A stretch of 64,000 nucleotides of DNA from Amycolatopsis sp. QT-25 (GTDB lineage: Bacteria > Actinomycetota > Actinomycetes > Mycobacteriales > Pseudonocardiaceae), in NCBI RefSeq assembly GCF_029369745.1, contig NZ_CP120210.1, forward strand, positions 4,402,001 to 4,466,000, read 5' to 3'. The notes beneath the pieces were generated by a model. The model saw nothing but the letters and a program-made list of their open reading frames with translations, made no database searches and was not told where the DNA came from. The position numbers and the translations under genes were made by a program. This document shows, one piece after another, positions 33,562-42,300 of the stretch (its first letter is position 1; each line of letters starts with the position of its first letter).

Positions 33562-33584
33562 ATAAGTTCGATGCCTGAACTTAT
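33562..33584. promoter_or_regulatory. ROK operator O1 (xylA side)
   Basis: Inverted repeat ATAAGTTC (33562-33569), 7-nt spacer GATGCCT, GAACTTAT (33577-33584). The core GTTCGATGCCTGAAC recurs, inverted, in O2. It lies just upstream of the xylA RBS, where a bound repressor would block transcription. Confidence 0.65.
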
Positions 33585-33610
33585 CGACGGACATCCAGCG
33601 GGTCAAGGCT

Positions 33611-33631
33611 TTCGTTCAGGCATCGAACGAA
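33611..33631. promoter_or_regulatory. ROK operator O2 (regulator side)
   Basis: Inverted repeat TTCGTTC (33611-33617), spacer AGGCATC, GAACGAA (33625-33631). The core is the exact reverse complement of the O1 core. It abuts the TACAAT -10 of the ROK gene, which suggests autoregulation. Confidence 0.65.
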
Positions 33632-33637
33632 TACAAT
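33632..33637 (+). promoter_or_regulatory. -10 hexamer TACAAT of the ROK regulator
   Basis: TACAAT ends 6 nt before ATG 33644; leaderless arrangement, next to operator O2. Confidence 0.5.
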
Positions 33638-33643
33638 CGCGCG

Positions 33644-34819
33644 ATGATCGGCACGCGTCCGGCGGGACAGCACACCGTGCGGCAGCACAACACCGCCCTC
33701 GTCCTCGGCGCGATCGCGGACGGCCCCGGCACTTCGCGGGCAGGCCTTGCCGCCGCCACCGGACTCACGAAGGCCACGGTGTCGATCGTGGTCGATCGCT
33801 TGCTCGCGGCCGATCTCGTGGCCGAGGGCGAGCCGGAACGCCGGACAGGCCCCGGCCGGCGCGGCACCGTCGTGTCGCTCTCCCCCACCGGCCCGCACGG
33901 ACTCGGCGTCGAGATCGGCGTCGACTACCTGGCTTTCTGCCTCGTCGACCTCAACGGCACCGTCCGGGTGGAGGAGGTCCGATACGAGGACAACCGGACC
34001 CCCCACGTCTTCCAGCGCGTGTCCGCGTTCCTGCGCGAGGCGCGAAAGCAAGCGGAGGCGCTGGGGGTTCCGGTCGGCGGCGTCGGCATCGCCGTTCCGG
34101 GGCTGGTCGAAGCCGGCCTCGTGCGGCTGGCCCCCAACCTGGGCTGGCGCGACGTCGACCTCGCGGACCGGCTCGGGGAGACGGTCACCGTCGCCAACGA
34201 AGCCAACTTCGCGGCGCTCGCCGAACTCTGGCACGGCTCGGCGTTGCCGGATTTCGTCCACGTGTCCGGCGAGATCGGGATCGGTGCGGGAATCGTGCTG
34301 GGCCGCGCTCTGTTCGAGGGTGTCCGCGGCGCGGGCGGCGAGATCGGCCATCTCCCCGTGGCACCCGACGGCCCGCCGTGTTCCTGCGGCGCGAACGGCT
34401 GCCTGGAACGGATGGCCGGCCAGGAGGAGATCCTACGGCTCGCGGGCGCGGAGACGGTCGACGAGCTGGTCTCCGCGCTGGAATCCGGCGACGGCGCGGC
34501 CCTTTCCGCGGTCGCCATCGCCGCCGGGCATCTCGGCATCGGACTGTCCACCGTGGTCAATCTGATGGACGTCCCGACGGTGGTGCTGGGCGGGACCTAC
34601 GCGCGGCTCGAACCGTGGCTGCGTGAGCCACTCCTCGCCGAAGTGGAACGCCGCGTACCGAGTACGGCGTGGTCGCCGGTGCGCGTCATCCGGTCGTCGC
34701 TCGGCACGGGAGCCGCCGTACGCGGCGCCGCCGCCTCGGTGATCCGAGGCGTTCTCGCGGATCCGGAGCACTATCTCACGACTCACTGGCCAGCCGATCA
34801 GGACGCTCGGGGCCGCTGA
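33644..34819 (+). CDS. ROK-family transcriptional regulator (XylR-like)
   Basis: 391 residues. An N-terminal winged HTH (SRAGLAAATGLTKATVSIVV) is followed by a ROK sugar-kinase-like domain with GIGAGIVLGRALFEG, GAGGEIGHLPV and the zinc motif CSCGANGCLE. The typical role is a xylose- or glucose-responsive repressor. Divergent from xylA with two operators between them, so it very likely controls xylA and itself. The 3' end overlaps the convergent gene at 34776 by 44 bp. Confidence 0.9.
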   Translation: MIGTRPAGQHTVRQHNTALVLGAIADGPGTSRAGLAAATGLTKATVSIVVDRLLAADLVAEGEPERRTGPGRRGTVVSLSPTGPHGLGVEIGVDYLAFCLVDLNGTVRVEEVRYEDNRTPHVFQRVSAFLREARKQAEALGVPVGGVGIAVPGLVEAGLVRLAPNLGWRDVDLADRLGETVTVANEANFAALAELWHGSALPDFVHVSGEIGIGAGIVLGRALFEGVRGAGGEIGHLPVAPDGPPCSCGANGCLERMAGQEEILRLAGAETVDELVSALESGDGAALSAVAIAAGHLGIGLSTVVNLMDVPTVVLGGTYARLEPWLREPLLAEVERRVPSTAWSPVRVIRSSLGTGAAVRGAAASVIRGVLADPEHYLTTHWPADQDARGR

Positions 34820-35237
34820 CCCCGGGCAGCAACGGCTCGATCGCCTGCGCCCGCCGCTCGATGTCGGGCCGCTGGGCACGCCGCGCGTACTCGATGAGGG
34901 CTTCGCGGTCGTCTCGCGGAAGCCAACCCTGCTCGCTCCCGGTCTCCAGCCGCACGAGATACCGCACCAGCTCCACGGACTCGGCGCCGAAATCCCGCAT
35001 GCGGCGTGTCAGCAGTTCCGCCGCGCCGAGGTAACCGTTGTTCCAAGCGTGGACCGCCAGCAACTGCGCCGTCGCCGCCAGGATGTCGCCGAGGTGGAAC
35101 CCGCCCTCCGCGGCGAGATGCCCGGCGAGCCGGAAACTACGTCTGCCCTCGCCGACCGGCCCCTCCTCGCGAATCGCCGCGAGCAGAGCCCCGAGCTGCC
35201 GTGTCAGGTAGTCCTGACCCGCGTCCTCCACCGTCAC
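34776..35237 (-). CDS. Unknown alpha-helical protein
   Basis: 153 residues. GTG 35237 has GGAGGA 6-7 nt upstream. The product is mostly helical (YLTRQLGALLAAIREEGPVG, GDILAATAQLLAVHAWNNGY, ELLTRRMRDFGAESVELVRY) and soluble. No family recognised. Convergent with, and overlapping by 44 bp, the ROK gene. Confidence 0.6.
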   Translation of the reverse strand: MTVEDAGQDYLTRQLGALLAAIREEGPVGEGRRSFRLAGHLAAEGGFHLGDILAATAQLLAVHAWNNGYLGAAELLTRRMRDFGAESVELVRYLVRLETGSEQGWLPRDDREALIEYARRAQRPDIERRAQAIEPLLPGVSGPERPDRLASES

Positions 35238-35393
35238 CGCATTCCTCCACCCGGTCGCCGCGATCGCAGGAAGGTGTCAAGGGGGCGCCTGCCAGATACA
35301 GCGAATGCCGAACCGTTATCACCCGAATGGCCTGTGCGCCATCGAACCCGCCTGTATTCGGCGCGAGGCCGGACGGCGTTACACGCCCTCCCG

Positions 35394-35447
35394 GTACATG
35401 AAGGACCCCATCCTTGCGCCCAGATACAGGAAGGGGCCTTCATGTAC
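35394..35447. repeat. AAGGCC-family hairpin, imperfect
   Basis: GTACATGAAGGACCCCATCC ... GGAAGGGGCCTTCATGTAC, arms ending at 35447, related to the hairpins at 12252 and 43846 but with several mismatches. Only the hairpin is shared, not the flanks. It lies in the 242-bp gap between the gene at 35237 and the Lrp-type gene, which holds no gene. Confidence 0.6.
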
Positions 35448-35479
35448 TTCGGCGTGGCATCACGACGGCTGGACGGAGG

Positions 35480-36034
35480 TCAACCGCAGCCAGAGGACTG
35501 AACGCGTGGGGCGGCGCCCGGCTGCTCCTCGAAGATCAGCCAGGTTCGCGTGGACCGCACGCCGTCCAGTGCTTGCAACCGCTCCAGCACGACGTCCCGC
35601 AGTGACGCGTTGTCCGGCGTTCGCACCAGCAGCAGGATGTCGAAGTCGCCGCCGACGAGCGATACGTGTTCCACGAACGGGATCTGCCGCAACTCGGCCG
35701 ACATCGTGCGCCATGAGGTCTGTTCGACGGTGATCAGGATGTACGCGCTCGTCCCGAGCCCGGCGCGCCGTGGGTCGATCCGGGCACCGAAGCCGGTGAT
35801 GACGCCTTCGGAGATCAGGCGGTCCAGTCTCGCGTAGGCGTTGGTGCGCGAGATGTGCAGTCGTTCCGCCAGCGCGCGGACGGCGAGCCTGCCGTCGGCG
35901 GACAGTTCGGCGAGGATCGCGCGATCGATGTCGTCGAGGGCAAGGACCGTTCGTCCCGGATCCCGGCCGTGAGCCACACCACTACTGGACGGATGGCCGG
36001 GCTGAACCGATTCCGGGGACAGTTTGTCGCTCAT
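35480..36034 (-). CDS. Lrp/AsnC-family regulator (BkdR-like)
   Basis: 184 residues. HTH at about 32-75 (LDDIDRAILAELSADGRLAV, HISRTNAYARLDRL) and a RAM ligand domain (YILITVEQTSWRTM, VEHVSLVGGDFDILLLVRT). It is divergent from bkdABC with only 78 bp between them, the position of BkdR-type regulators that respond to branched-chain amino acids. The N-terminal 28 residues before the HTH are an unstructured extension. Confidence 0.88.
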   Translation of the reverse strand: MSDKLSPESVQPGHPSSSGVAHGRDPGRTVLALDDIDRAILAELSADGRLAVRALAERLHISRTNAYARLDRLISEGVITGFGARIDPRRAGLGTSAYILITVEQTSWRTMSAELRQIPFVEHVSLVGGDFDILLLVRTPDNASLRDVVLERLQALDGVRSTRTWLIFEEQPGAAPRVQSSGCG

Positions 36035-36112
36035 CTCGCCTGGGCCTTGAACACTCGGACTCCGGAAACCACCATCTCAGCATCATATGTCTGTGAAAGG
36101 TGGTGCTGCGCC

Positions 36113-37201
36113 ATGTCGCGGGAGACCTCTGCCGCCGCGTTGCTGCCGTCCGGTGTCCCGGTGCGGTTCCTCGCCGAGGACGGCACACGCGTCGACGAAC
36201 ACGGTCACTACTCCGAGCCGCCGTCCGAGCGGCTCGTCGAGGCCTACCGGCTGATGGTGCTCGGCCGCCGGTTCGACGCGCAGGCGACCGCGCTGACCAA
36301 ACAGGGCCGTCTCGCGGTCTACCCGTCGAGTGCCGGCCAAGAGGCCTGCCAGGTCGCGAGCGCGCTCGCCCTCACCGACGCCGACTGGCTCTTCCCCACC
36401 TACCGCGACTCCGTCGCGCTGGTCGCCCGCGGGCTCGAACCGGGTGAGATCCTGACACTCCTTCGCGGCGACGCGCACTGTGGCTACGATCCCGCCGAGA
36501 CCCGTGTCGCTCCCCAATGCACGCCGCTGGCCACCCAGACTCTCCACGCGGCCGGGCTCGCCCACGCCATGCAGCGCCGCGGCGAGGACAGCGTGGCCTT
36601 CGCGCTCATCGGTGACGGTGCCACCAGCGAAGGCGACTTCCACGAGGCGCTCAACTTCGCGGCCGTGTTCGAGGCTCCCGTGGTGTTCTTCGTGCAGAAC
36701 AACAGGTTCGCGATCTCGGTGCCGTTCGAGAAGCAAAGCGCCGCCCCCGCGCTGGCCTACAAGGGTGTCGGCTACGGCGTGCGCTCCGAGCAGGTCGACG
36801 GCAACGACGCCGTCGCGGTCCTGTCGGTGCTGGAGGACGCCGTCGCGCACGCGCGGTCCGGCGGCGGGCCGGTGCTGGTGGAGGCGCACACCTACCGGAT
36901 CGACGCGCACACCAACGCCGACGACGCGACCCGCTATCGCGACCGGGCCGAGGTCGAGAGGTGGCGCGCGGCCGACCCGGTCCGCCGTCTCGAAACCTAC
37001 CTGACCACCGAGAACCTTTTGTCCGCCGACGATGTCGAGCGATTCCGGGCCGAGGCGGAGACGTTCGCCGCGGGAGTGCGCGACACCCTCAACGCCGACG
37101 TCGAGCCGGATCCCCTGTCGCTGTTCGAGCACGTGTACGCCGTTCCGACCCGTCAGCTGGCCGCCCAGCGGGCGCTGGTCGCGGCCGAAGTGGAGGCCTG
37201 A
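36113..37201 (+). CDS. bkdA: Branched-chain 2-oxoacid dehydrogenase E1 alpha
   Basis: 362 residues. The TPP-binding motif GDGATSEGDFHEALNFAAVF ... NN is complete, as are YPSSAGQEACQVASALAL and YRIDAHTNADD. With the next two genes it forms the 2-oxoacid dehydrogenase complex; lack of an E1p-type fusion and the Lrp regulator favour 2-oxoisovalerate over pyruvate, without proof. ATG 36113; AAAGGTGGTG upstream. Stop and next start share one base (TGATG). Confidence 0.9.
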   Translation: MSRETSAAALLPSGVPVRFLAEDGTRVDEHGHYSEPPSERLVEAYRLMVLGRRFDAQATALTKQGRLAVYPSSAGQEACQVASALALTDADWLFPTYRDSVALVARGLEPGEILTLLRGDAHCGYDPAETRVAPQCTPLATQTLHAAGLAHAMQRRGEDSVAFALIGDGATSEGDFHEALNFAAVFEAPVVFFVQNNRFAISVPFEKQSAAPALAYKGVGYGVRSEQVDGNDAVAVLSVLEDAVAHARSGGGPVLVEAHTYRIDAHTNADDATRYRDRAEVERWRAADPVRRLETYLTTENLLSADDVERFRAEAETFAAGVRDTLNADVEPDPLSLFEHVYAVPTRQLAAQRALVAAEVEA

Positions 37202-38199
37202 TGACCGAGATCTCGATGGCACAAGCCCTCAACGCCGCCTTGCGTGACGCGGTCAAGGACGACGACCGCGTGCTGATCTTCGGTGAGGACGTCGGCCCGC
37301 TCGGCGGGGTGTTCCGGGTGACCGATGGCATCACCGCCGACTTCGGCGAGGAACGCTGTTTCGACACGCCGCTGGCCGAATCCGGCATCGTCGGTTTCGC
37401 GGTCGGGATGGCGATGGGCGGGTTCCGTCCGGTGGTCGAGATGCAGTTCGACGCCTTCGCGTACCCCGCGTTCGAGCAGATCACCTCGCATGTCGCGAAA
37501 CTGCGGAACCGGACCCGCGGCGCGCTGTCGCTGCCGATGGTCATCCGGATCCCCTACGCGGGCGGGATCGGTGGCGTCGAGCACCACTGCGACTCGAGCG
37601 AGGCCTACTACACCCACACGCCCGGCCTGCGTGTCGTCACGCCGGGTACTCCCCAGGACGCCTACGACCTCTTGCGCGATTCGATCGACTCACCGGACCC
37701 GGTGATCTTCCTCGAACCCAAGTGCCGCTACTGGTCGAAAGAGCCCGTGTCCTTCACCAGGGAAGGCGCGGCGATGGACCGCGCGGTCGTCCGCCGCGCG
37801 GGCGAGGACGTCACGCTGATCGCGTACGGCCCGATGGTCGCCACCGCGCTGGAGACCGCGGCGGCGGCGACCGCCGAGGGCTGGGACGTCGAGGTGGTGG
37901 ACCTCCGGTCGCTGAGCCCGTTCGACGACGAGACCGTCACCGCTTCGGTGCGCCGCACCGGGCGCGCGGTGGTCGTCCACGAGGCGGCCGGGTTCGGCGG
38001 CTACGGCGCCGAGGTGGTCGCCAGGGTCACCGAGCAGTGCTTCCACCAGCTGCACGCCCCCGTCCTGCGGGTGACCGGACTCGACATCCCCTATCCGCCA
38101 CCGAAACTGGAGCGTCATCAGCTTCCGGACGTCGACCGGATCCTGGACACCGTCGCCCGGTTGCAGTGGCACGACGAACCGGTGGTGGCCGGTGCCTGA
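37201..38199 (+). CDS. bkdB: Branched-chain 2-oxoacid dehydrogenase E1 beta
   Basis: 332 residues with transketolase central and C-terminal domains: MAQALNAALRDAVKDDDRVL, FGEDVGPLGGVFRVTDG, DTPLAESGIVGFAVGMAMGG, and a C-terminal LDIPYPPPKLE. It forms the E1 heterotetramer with the preceding product. Start and preceding stop share one base, and its end overlaps the E2 gene by 8 bp, so all three are coupled. Confidence 0.92.
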   Translation: MTEISMAQALNAALRDAVKDDDRVLIFGEDVGPLGGVFRVTDGITADFGEERCFDTPLAESGIVGFAVGMAMGGFRPVVEMQFDAFAYPAFEQITSHVAKLRNRTRGALSLPMVIRIPYAGGIGGVEHHCDSSEAYYTHTPGLRVVTPGTPQDAYDLLRDSIDSPDPVIFLEPKCRYWSKEPVSFTREGAAMDRAVVRRAGEDVTLIAYGPMVATALETAAAATAEGWDVEVVDLRSLSPFDDETVTASVRRTGRAVVVHEAAGFGGYGAEVVARVTEQCFHQLHAPVLRVTGLDIPYPPPKLERHQLPDVDRILDTVARLQWHDEPVVAGA

Positions 38200-39385
38200 C
38201 TTCCTGCTCCCGGACCTCGGTGAGGGGCTGACCGAAGGCACCATCGTCACCTGGCTCGTCGCGGAAGGCGACACCGTCGGCGTCGACCAGCCTGTCGTCG
38301 AAGTGGAGACGGCGAAGGCCGCGGTCGAGGTGCCGGTGCCGTTCGCCGGTGTCGTCACCCGCCTCCACGGTGAACCCGGTCAGTCGCTGCCGGTCGGCGC
38401 TCCCCTGCTCACCATCGGATCCGGTTTCACCGAACCCGGTGTGACGACGGCGAGCGAAGGCAGCGGCAACGTCCTCATCGGCTACGGCACGACCACCACG
38501 ACGAGGCGCCGGCGGACGCGCACCGTCGTCGCCGCTCCCGAGAAGCCGTCGAAGACGCCGAGGGTGATCTCGCCGTTCGTCCGCAAGATGGCCGCGGACC
38601 ACAAGATCGACCTGTCGAAACTGACCGGCAGCGGGCCGGGTGGCATCATCCGGCGCGCCGACGTCGAAGCGGCCCTCGCCGTGCCCGAATCGAGGGACGG
38701 CGAGAAGCGGATCCCGCTGACCGGGGTCCGGAAGGCGGTCGCCGACAAGCTGACGACTTCACGACGGCAGATCCCCGAAGCCACGGTCTGGGTCGACGTC
38801 GACGCGACCGAACTCGTCACCGCGCGCAAAGCGCTCAACGCTTCGGCACCGGACCGCCCGGTGAGCCTCCTCGGTCTCGTCGCCCGGTTCACCGTCGCGG
38901 GCCTGCGGAAGTATCCCGAACTGAACTCACGCGTCGAAGGCGACGAGATCGTCCAGTTGCGGGACATCAACCTCGGCTTCGCCGCGCAGACCGACCGCGG
39001 GCTCGTCGTCCCGGTCGTCCGCGACGCGGGCTCACTGTCCACAAGGGAGCTTTCGGCGGCGATCGGCGACCGGACCGCGCAAGCCAGGGAAGGGAAACTC
39101 GGTCCTGCCGGCCTCACCGGAGGAACCTTCACGGTGAACAACTACGGGGTGTTCGGCGTCGACGGCTCCGCCGCGATCATCAATCATCCGGAGGCGGCGA
39201 TCCTCGGCATCGGCCGGATCATCGACCGTGCCTGGGTCGTCGGCGGCGCGCTGGTGGCGAGGAAGATCTGTGAGCTGACCCTGGCGTTCGACCACCGGGT
39301 GTGCGACGGCGGGAGCGCCGGCGGATTCCTCCGGTTCGTGGCCGACTGCGTCGAATCACCGGTCACCGCGCTCGGCGATCTCTGA
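38192..39385 (+). CDS. bkdC: 2-oxoacid dehydrogenase E2 (dihydrolipoyl acyltransferase)
   Basis: 397 residues in the order lipoyl domain (residues 1-75; lipoyl Lys in ETAKAAVEVP), linker, peripheral subunit-binding domain (about 125-165; ISPFVRKMAADHKIDLSKL, GSGPGGIIRRADVEAAL), and catalytic domain ending in AFDHRVCDGG with the His/Asp catalytic motif. One lipoyl domain only. GTG 38192 lies within the E1 beta gene. E3 is not in the operon. Confidence 0.93.
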   Translation: MPDFLLPDLGEGLTEGTIVTWLVAEGDTVGVDQPVVEVETAKAAVEVPVPFAGVVTRLHGEPGQSLPVGAPLLTIGSGFTEPGVTTASEGSGNVLIGYGTTTTTRRRRTRTVVAAPEKPSKTPRVISPFVRKMAADHKIDLSKLTGSGPGGIIRRADVEAALAVPESRDGEKRIPLTGVRKAVADKLTTSRRQIPEATVWVDVDATELVTARKALNASAPDRPVSLLGLVARFTVAGLRKYPELNSRVEGDEIVQLRDINLGFAAQTDRGLVVPVVRDAGSLSTRELSAAIGDRTAQAREGKLGPAGLTGGTFTVNNYGVFGVDGSAAIINHPEAAILGIGRIIDRAWVVGGALVARKICELTLAFDHRVCDGGSAGGFLRFVADCVESPVTALGDL

Positions 39386-39465
39386 GCGGGTCGTACAACC
39401 GACGGTTGTGACCCGCCAACGACCCGTTGTTCGACTTACCCGTCCCGGCTTGCTTTGCTCTCGCG

Positions 39466-40854
39466 GTGGGTGGGAGATCGCTGGGGCGACGGTTCGGCTG
39501 GTTGTGGGCGGCGTACGCGGCGAGCGCGTTCGGAACCAGGTTCGCGTTCGACGCGTTCAGCCTGATCGCGATCACGGCGCTGGGCGCGGGCACGACCGAG
39601 GTCTCGTTCCTGGCGGCCGCCGGGCTCGTCGCCGGCGCCGTGGTCGCACTGCCGCTCGGCCCCTGGGTCGAGTTCCGCCGGAAACGGCCGGTGATGATCG
39701 CGATGGATCTCGTCCGCTGCACGGCGCTGCTGACCGTCCCGGTGGCCTACGCGGTCGGGTTGCTCGGCTTCGGCCAGCTTCTCGCCGTGTCGGTCGTCGT
39801 CGCCGCGGCGGACATCACGTTCTCGGCGGCCGGCGGGGCTTTCCTGAAGACTCTGCTGCCGCCGGAAGATCTGCTGGTCGCGAACGCCCGGTTCGAATCG
39901 ACGACCTGGACGGCGACCGTGCTCGGCCCGCCGCTCGGCGGTTTCGCCGTCGGCCTGTTCGGACCGGTGATCACGATCGCCGCCGACGCGGTCAGCTACC
40001 TGCTTTCGGCACTCGGCATCCGGGCGATCGGCGGTTCGGAACCGCCACCCGCGAGGCGGGAAGGTCCCCGGCTGACCCGTCGCGACCTGTGGGAAGGCTG
40101 GCGGTTCATCCTCAGCCACCCGGTGCTGCGGCCCCTGTTCGTCAACACGATCATGGTCAACGGCCTGATCATGGCGACCGCACCGCTGATGGCCGTCCTG
40201 ATGCTCGGGCAGCTCGGTTTCGCGCCTTGGGAGTACGCGGTGGCGTTCGCCGTGCCCTGCCTCGGCGGGCTGATCGGATCGAGGCTCTCCCGAAGCGTGG
40301 TCGCCCGGTACGGCCGGGACAAGGTTCTCTTCGTCGCCGGTTGGCTGCGGGTCTGCTGGCCCGTCGGGCTCGTCTTCGTCCAGCCCGGCGTGCCCGGGCT
40401 GATCCTGGTGATCGTCGTCGAGTTCTGCCTGATCACCTGCATCGGCGTGTTCAATCCGGTGCTCGCCACCAGCAGGCTCGAAACGGTGCCCCTCGACCGC
40501 GCGGCGCGCACGCTGTCGGCGTGGTCGATCGCCGGCAAACTCACCACCGCGGCCCTGACCGCGCTGTGGGGGCTGCTCGCCGCGTTGACCGGTCCGCGTG
40601 CCGCGGTCGGCATCGCCGGGGCGCTCATGCTCGCGACGCCGCTCCTGCTCCCTCGAAACCGTCGGAGGGCTGTGCCAGTATCTGCGCATGTCGATCAAAA
40701 GAGTGGTGGCCGACCTCGAGACCAAGTCACTCGAGCAGGCGAAAGCCTTCTACGAACGGGTGCTCGGCTTCGAAGTGGTGATGGATCACGGCTGGATCGT
40801 GACCCTGGCCGATCCGGACCGTCCGGAGGTGCAGTTGAGTCTCATGACCCATGA
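39466..40854 (+). CDS. MFS exporter (EntS-like), long overlapping C-terminus
   Basis: About 462 residues from GTG 39466 (TTG 39427 also open). Twelve-helix MFS of the MFS_3/EntS type (FGWLWAAYAASAFGTRFAFD, VALPLGPWVEFRRKRPVMIA). Helices end near ALMLATPLLLPRNRRR. The last 56 codons are a Gly/Arg/Asp-rich tail that overlaps the VOC gene at 40688 by 167 bp in another frame. The tail looks like an accidental extension after loss of an earlier stop. Confidence 0.8.
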   Translation: MGGRSLGRRFGWLWAAYAASAFGTRFAFDAFSLIAITALGAGTTEVSFLAAAGLVAGAVVALPLGPWVEFRRKRPVMIAMDLVRCTALLTVPVAYAVGLLGFGQLLAVSVVVAAADITFSAAGGAFLKTLLPPEDLLVANARFESTTWTATVLGPPLGGFAVGLFGPVITIAADAVSYLLSALGIRAIGGSEPPPARREGPRLTRRDLWEGWRFILSHPVLRPLFVNTIMVNGLIMATAPLMAVLMLGQLGFAPWEYAVAFAVPCLGGLIGSRLSRSVVARYGRDKVLFVAGWLRVCWPVGLVFVQPGVPGLILVIVVEFCLITCIGVFNPVLATSRLETVPLDRAARTLSAWSIAGKLTTAALTALWGLLAALTGPRAAVGIAGALMLATPLLLPRNRRRAVPVSAHVDQKSGGRPRDQVTRAGESLLRTGARLRSGDGSRLDRDPGRSGPSGGAVESHDP

Positions 40855-41038
40855 CGAGACGGCGCCCGTCGTCCCCGCCGTCTCGATCCAGGTGGACGAC
40901 GTCGACGCGGCGTACGAGGAGGCGAAGGCGTCCGGTGCCGAGATCGTGCACGCGCTGACCGACGAGCCGTGGGGCGTCCGGCGATTCTTCGTCCGCGATC
41001 CCGGTGGCCACGTGGTCAACGTGCTGTCGCATCGCTGA
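40688..41038 (+). CDS. VOC (glyoxalase/bleomycin-resistance) family protein
   Basis: 116 residues with two beta-alpha-beta-beta-beta units: VADLETKSLEQAKAFYERVL, GFEVVMDHG, then VSIQVDDVDAAYEEAKASGA and FFVRDPGGHVVNVLSHR. The terminal metal-ligand Glu is Asn (VVNVL), so this is probably a ligand-binding rather than metal-dependent form. ATG 40688 lies inside the end of the MFS frame. Confidence 0.82.
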   Translation: MSIKRVVADLETKSLEQAKAFYERVLGFEVVMDHGWIVTLADPDRPEVQLSLMTHDETAPVVPAVSIQVDDVDAAYEEAKASGAEIVHALTDEPWGVRRFFVRDPGGHVVNVLSHR

Positions 41039-41109
41039 AGTCGTTTCATCAGAATTTCATGACGCCTCCCTAACGTTCGAACACGCACCGTAGTCGAACG
41101 GAAGGGACG

Positions 41110-41883
41110 ATGAATGTGAAGAAACTCAGGGGGATCCTGGTGGCGGCCGCGCTGGCCGCCGGGCTGATCGGCGTCACCGCGCCGTCTGCCCAGGCCGACC
41201 AGGCGCGGTACTACATCCTCGTCGGCGGCACCTGCGACGGCGCCGCGACCGTCTACGACGACGCCTGGTTGCGGGGCGGGATCCGGAAGGTGGTCCACTA
41301 CCCGGCAGGGGCAGCCGGAGCACCGAACTGCGACCAGACGCCGATGGACCAAAGCGTCGCGCGCGGGCACGAAGAAGCCCGTCGTGTCGTCCAGAGCTCC
41401 TTCGACGAGAACCCCGGCGCGGAATTCACCGTCGTCGGCTACTCGCAGGGCGCGCTGGTCGCCAACCTGGTGCTGAACGACATCGCCGACGGGAGGCTGG
41501 CCGTGGACCGGTCACGGTTCAGGGCGAAGATCTTCGCCGACCCGATGCAGCCCGTCGGTCCGCCGGGACGCGGGATCAGCGCGGTGCTCCCGCCGGGCAC
41601 CGGGGCGCCGTCGCCGTTCGGCGGCTACGTGTCCTTCGGGCCCGGCCGCACCGATTTCGGCGGTATCCCGTTCATCCGCTACTGCATCGAGACCGACGGC
41701 GTCTGCCACTTCGACACCATCGAAGCGCCAGGCGGCTACTTCGCCCAGCACCTGTGCTACCAGTGGGCGCGGCCGACCGATCACCGCTCGATCATGGAGG
41801 ACACCATCGCGGACGGCGTGTACACCAACGGCTCGCACGCGTTGCCGCGGCAGAACTGCCGTCCGCCGTGGCCGGTGGCGTGA
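41110..41883 (+). CDS. Secreted cutinase-like serine hydrolase (PE-PPE domain type)
   Basis: 257 residues with a signal peptide (LRGILVAAALAAGLIGVTA, cleavage near AQA). The nucleophile elbow is GYSQGA, and DTIEAPGGYFAQHLCY ... TDHRSIMEDTI carries the late motif seen in PE-PPE/cutinase-like esterases. Paired Cys suggest disulphides. GGAAGGGA precedes ATG 41110. A TAACGT -10 lies at about 41070. Confidence 0.8.
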   Translation: MNVKKLRGILVAAALAAGLIGVTAPSAQADQARYYILVGGTCDGAATVYDDAWLRGGIRKVVHYPAGAAGAPNCDQTPMDQSVARGHEEARRVVQSSFDENPGAEFTVVGYSQGALVANLVLNDIADGRLAVDRSRFRAKIFADPMQPVGPPGRGISAVLPPGTGAPSPFGGYVSFGPGRTDFGGIPFIRYCIETDGVCHFDTIEAPGGYFAQHLCYQWARPTDHRSIMEDTIADGVYTNGSHALPRQNCRPPWPVA

Positions 41884-41939
41884 TCGGCTGAAGACGGCTG
41901 CCGCCCGGCGCCCGATCGCCGGGTGACAGCGGTCCAGGT

Positions 41940-41973
41940 GATGGCCCGCCCACGATGTCGTGGGCGGGCCATC
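41940..41973. terminator. 16-bp perfect hairpin
   Basis: GATGGCCCGCCCACGA (41940-41955) pairs perfectly with 41958-41973, 2-nt loop, 57 bp after the hydrolase stop. Likely terminator for both strands. Confidence 0.75.
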
Positions 41974-42050
41974 GTCGATCCGTTCGGTGAGGGTGGTGTT
42001 GCCCGCGTCGACATGGGCGAGAATGCCCAGACTGCGGACGGTGGGCAGGG
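41974..42050 (-). pseudogene. N-terminal fragment of a TetM/EF-G-type GTPase gene
   Basis: The minus strand reads VRSLGILAHVDAGNTTLTER, which is the beginning and P-loop of ribosomal-protection or EF-G GTPases (usual AHVDAGKTT; here Lys is Asn). The similarity ends abruptly at the hairpin at 41940-41973. Only about 25 codons survive. The rest of 42051-42300 holds no gene other than the sigma-factor RBS. Confidence 0.55.
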
Positions 42051-42300
42051 GGCGGTGATCTCCGGAGCTCGGACTGCGCGATTCGGGCGAACGCTTTCGC
42101 CGTTGCGGGGCGACGGGAGGGAGACGCGAAAAGTCAGGCGTTCGGCAACGGGTCGGTGCCAACCGCGCGGCAGCCACCGGAGACGCGGCCCGGGAACCGG
42201 TTTTCCGCGGATTCGGAGGAAACCGGGCGAGGACCGACCAGTTTCCCGCGGCGCCGGTGTCCATCCTTTCGGAGGACACCACAGGAGGAAGGAACCGGGC

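Noticed and set aside
35394..35447. CRISPR-like or attachment-site interpretation of the repeated hairpins
   Set aside because: Copies are single, far apart and self-complementary; there are no spacers, integrase genes or tRNA ends.
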